From positions 434,001-498,000 of the forward strand of contig CAVOGD010000006.1 in the NCBI GenBank assembly GCA_963695155.1: 64,000 nt of DNA. Reading direction: 5' to 3'. The translations under genes were made by a program, and so were the position numbers. The notes below the pieces were generated by a model that made no database searches, had not been told where the DNA came from, and saw only the letters and a list, made by a program, of their open reading frames with translations. This DNA is from SG8-30 sp963695155 (GTDB lineage: Bacteria; Pseudomonadota; Gammaproteobacteria; Steroidobacterales; Steroidobacteraceae). Below, piece after piece: positions 62,894 through 64,000 of this stretch; position 1 is the first letter of the stretch; each line of letters starts with the position of its first letter.

Positions 62894-63744
62894 CCCAGGG
62901 CCAGGTGGACCTGCACCTGCACTCGCAGGCCTCGGACGGACGGCTCGAGCCAGGCGAACTCGTGAGGCACGCGTACCGCTGCGGCGTGCGGCTCATGGCC
63001 CTGACCGACCACGACACTACCGCCGGGCTGGCGGCGGCCTCGGTCGCAGCGCAGGAGGTCGGCATGGCCTTCGTGCCGGGCATCGAGATCTCCGCCGACT
63101 GGAAGGGTCGCACCGTGCACGTGCTGGGCCTGGGCATCGACCCGCAGGCAGAGGGGCTGTGCGCGGGCGTACGACGGCTGGGCGCAGAGCGCGAACGCCG
63201 TGCCGGCGAGATCGCCCGGCGCCTGGATGCGGCGGGGGCGCCCGGCAGCGAGGCGCTGGCGCACATCCGCGCCTCGGCGCCGATGACGACCCGCACCCAC
63301 TTCGCCCGCCGCCTGGCGGAGCTGGGAGCCGCACACAGCCTCGCCGACGCTTTCGACCGTTACCTGGGCCGCGGCCGTCCGGCTGCAGTGCGCTCCGCCT
63401 GGCCCGCCATGGCCGAGGCCGTCGCCTGGGTGTGCGCCGCAGGCGGCATCGCCTCGCTGGCCCATCCCATGCGTTACACGCTGTCGGCCGGCGCGCGGCG
63501 CGAGCTGACCGGCGCCTTTCGCGACGCGGGCGGCCGCGCCATCGAGGTGGTCTGCGGCGGAGGTTCAGCGACCCACCTGCAGCACGCCACGCTGCTCGCG
63601 CAACGCTATTCGCTGCACGGATCCGTGGGCTCGGACTTCCACGACCCTGCGGTGCCGTGGAATCCTCCGGGGCGATTGGCTAAGCTGCCAGCGTCCGTCC
63701 GGCCCGTCTGGGCGGAAGCACCGTTCCCCGCCGGTTTCAGCTGA
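62890..63744 (+). CDS. PHP-domain 5'-3' exoribonuclease, RNase AM (YciV) type
   Basis: PHP phosphoesterase of 284 residues. Metal-binding motifs are DLHLHSQASDG, LTDHDTTAG, EISADW, LAHPMRY and GSDFHDP. The E. coli homologue (RnaAM/YciV) trims 5' ends of rRNA and degrades short RNAs and pAp. Its presence beside a CysQ-like pAp phosphatase is interesting since both can act on 3',5'-bisphosphate nucleotides (inference). GTG start overlaps the preceding stop. Confidence 0.88.
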   Translation: MTQGQVDLHLHSQASDGRLEPGELVRHAYRCGVRLMALTDHDTTAGLAAASVAAQEVGMAFVPGIEISADWKGRTVHVLGLGIDPQAEGLCAGVRRLGAERERRAGEIARRLDAAGAPGSEALAHIRASAPMTTRTHFARRLAELGAAHSLADAFDRYLGRGRPAAVRSAWPAMAEAVAWVCAAGGIASLAHPMRYTLSAGARRELTGAFRDAGGRAIEVVCGGGSATHLQHATLLAQRYSLHGSVGSDFHDPAVPWNPPGRLAKLPASVRPVWAEAPFPAGFS

Positions 63745-63750
63745 GGCTAC

Positions 63751-63975
63751 ATGGGCACAGACGAAGACAACGTCGACACCAAGCTGTTCGCGCAGATCCA
63801 GAAGCTGCGCGAGCTGCGCATCGAGCACCGCGATCTCGACGACGTGATCATCAGGCTGACCATGGACGTCTATGTCGACGAGTTGCAGCTGCGCAGGCTG
63901 AAGAAGCGGAAGCTCTCCCTGAAGGACCAGATCGCCAAGCTCGAGAGCGAGCTGATTCCGGACATGAACGCCTGA
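63751..63975 (+). CDS. YdcH-like DUF465 coiled-coil protein
   Basis: Protein of 74 residues, almost entirely helical with heptad pattern: LFAQIQKLRELRIEHRDLDDVI and LQLRRLKKRKLSLKDQIAKLES. The DUF465/SlyX-like family has no established function. ATG follows the PHP gene after six bases. Confidence 0.85.
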   Translation: MGTDEDNVDTKLFAQIQKLRELRIEHRDLDDVIIRLTMDVYVDELQLRRLKKRKLSLKDQIAKLESELIPDMNA

Positions 63976-63976
63976 C

Positions 63977-64000
63977 ATGAACAGGCTCGCCGACCTGGTC
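63977..64000 (+). CDS. Start of a further gene, cut by the window end
   Basis: An ATG one base after the previous stop opens a frame for eight codons (MNRLADLV) to the window end. Too short to identify; its tight spacing suggests it continues the operon. Confidence 0.4.

Overview
The window is a 64 kb piece of a GC-rich gammaproteobacterial chromosome, almost entirely core genome. The order of its conserved blocks, together with AmgK/MurU, the Kdo kinase KdkA and an HrcA/CIRCE-type groE control region, points to the Xanthomonadales/Nevskiales/Steroidobacterales side of the class rather than to enterics (inference from synteny; no marker rRNA is present). Genes are packed tightly. Many neighbours share 1-4 nt start/stop overlaps (ATGA, GTGA, TGATG), and GTG starts are common. 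I see no tRNA, rRNA, CRISPR array, insertion sequence or prophage.

Layout. 1-9.1 kb: cell wall and lipoate block (rodA-mltB-rlpA-dacA-dat-ybeD, then convergent lipA-osmC-like-lipB and amgK-murU). 9.1-16.3 kb: outer-membrane assembly and rRNA block (lptD-surA-pdxA-rsmA, usp, apaG-apaH). 16.3-19.1 kb: a four-cysteine periplasmic unknown and a kynurenine pair. 19.0-23 kb: lgt-thyA-SET protein-folA and rlmI. 23-30.4 kb: YyaL-like protein and a run of small, mostly accessory genes (Gdt1-type exporter, DUF389, Mug, GFA, small membrane protein, HIT, HAD, cytochrome c, YcbK). 30.4-38 kb: ornithine-decarboxylase-like enzyme, waaA-kdkA, a heptosyltransferase-like GT9, zinc-finger protein, glnE. 38-43 kb: the one clearly accessory patch, with a secreted serine protease carrying an extremely acidic propeptide, a small lipoprotein, a TIR-membrane-TolB-like-TPR protein and an outer-membrane barrel. 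43-57.4 kb: groES-groEL, then cutA-dsbD-tlpA-aroQ-accB-accC-prmA-DUF3426-dusB-fis-purH-purD. 57-64 kb: PHA-system protein, AlkA-like glycosylase, trxA-rho, rhlB, cysQ-like phosphatase, DUF3301, PHP exoribonuclease, YdcH-like protein.

How it works together. The first third builds and recycles the envelope: SEDS polymerase, lytic transglycosylases, carboxypeptidase, the MurNAc recycling pair AmgK/MurU, the LPS exporter LptD and its chaperone SurA, later joined by Lgt, WaaA and KdkA. The 45-57 kb block supplies periplasmic reductant (DsbD, TlpA), malonyl-CoA (AccBC) and purines (PurH, PurD). trxA-rho-rhlB covers redox, termination and RNA turnover.

Main oddities. Three conserved genes (amgK, dsbD, cysQ-like) are each broken by a single extra base, and each can be repaired by removing one G from a GGG run on the + strand. 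This suggests base-calling errors more than real pseudogenes. Two kinds of intergenic repeat are present: GATCACY/GAGTSAC heptamers and GGGGTCAGACCCC palindromes. The best candidates for unusual biology are the TIR receptor-like protein and the acidic-propeptide protease. I found no convincing entirely new system.
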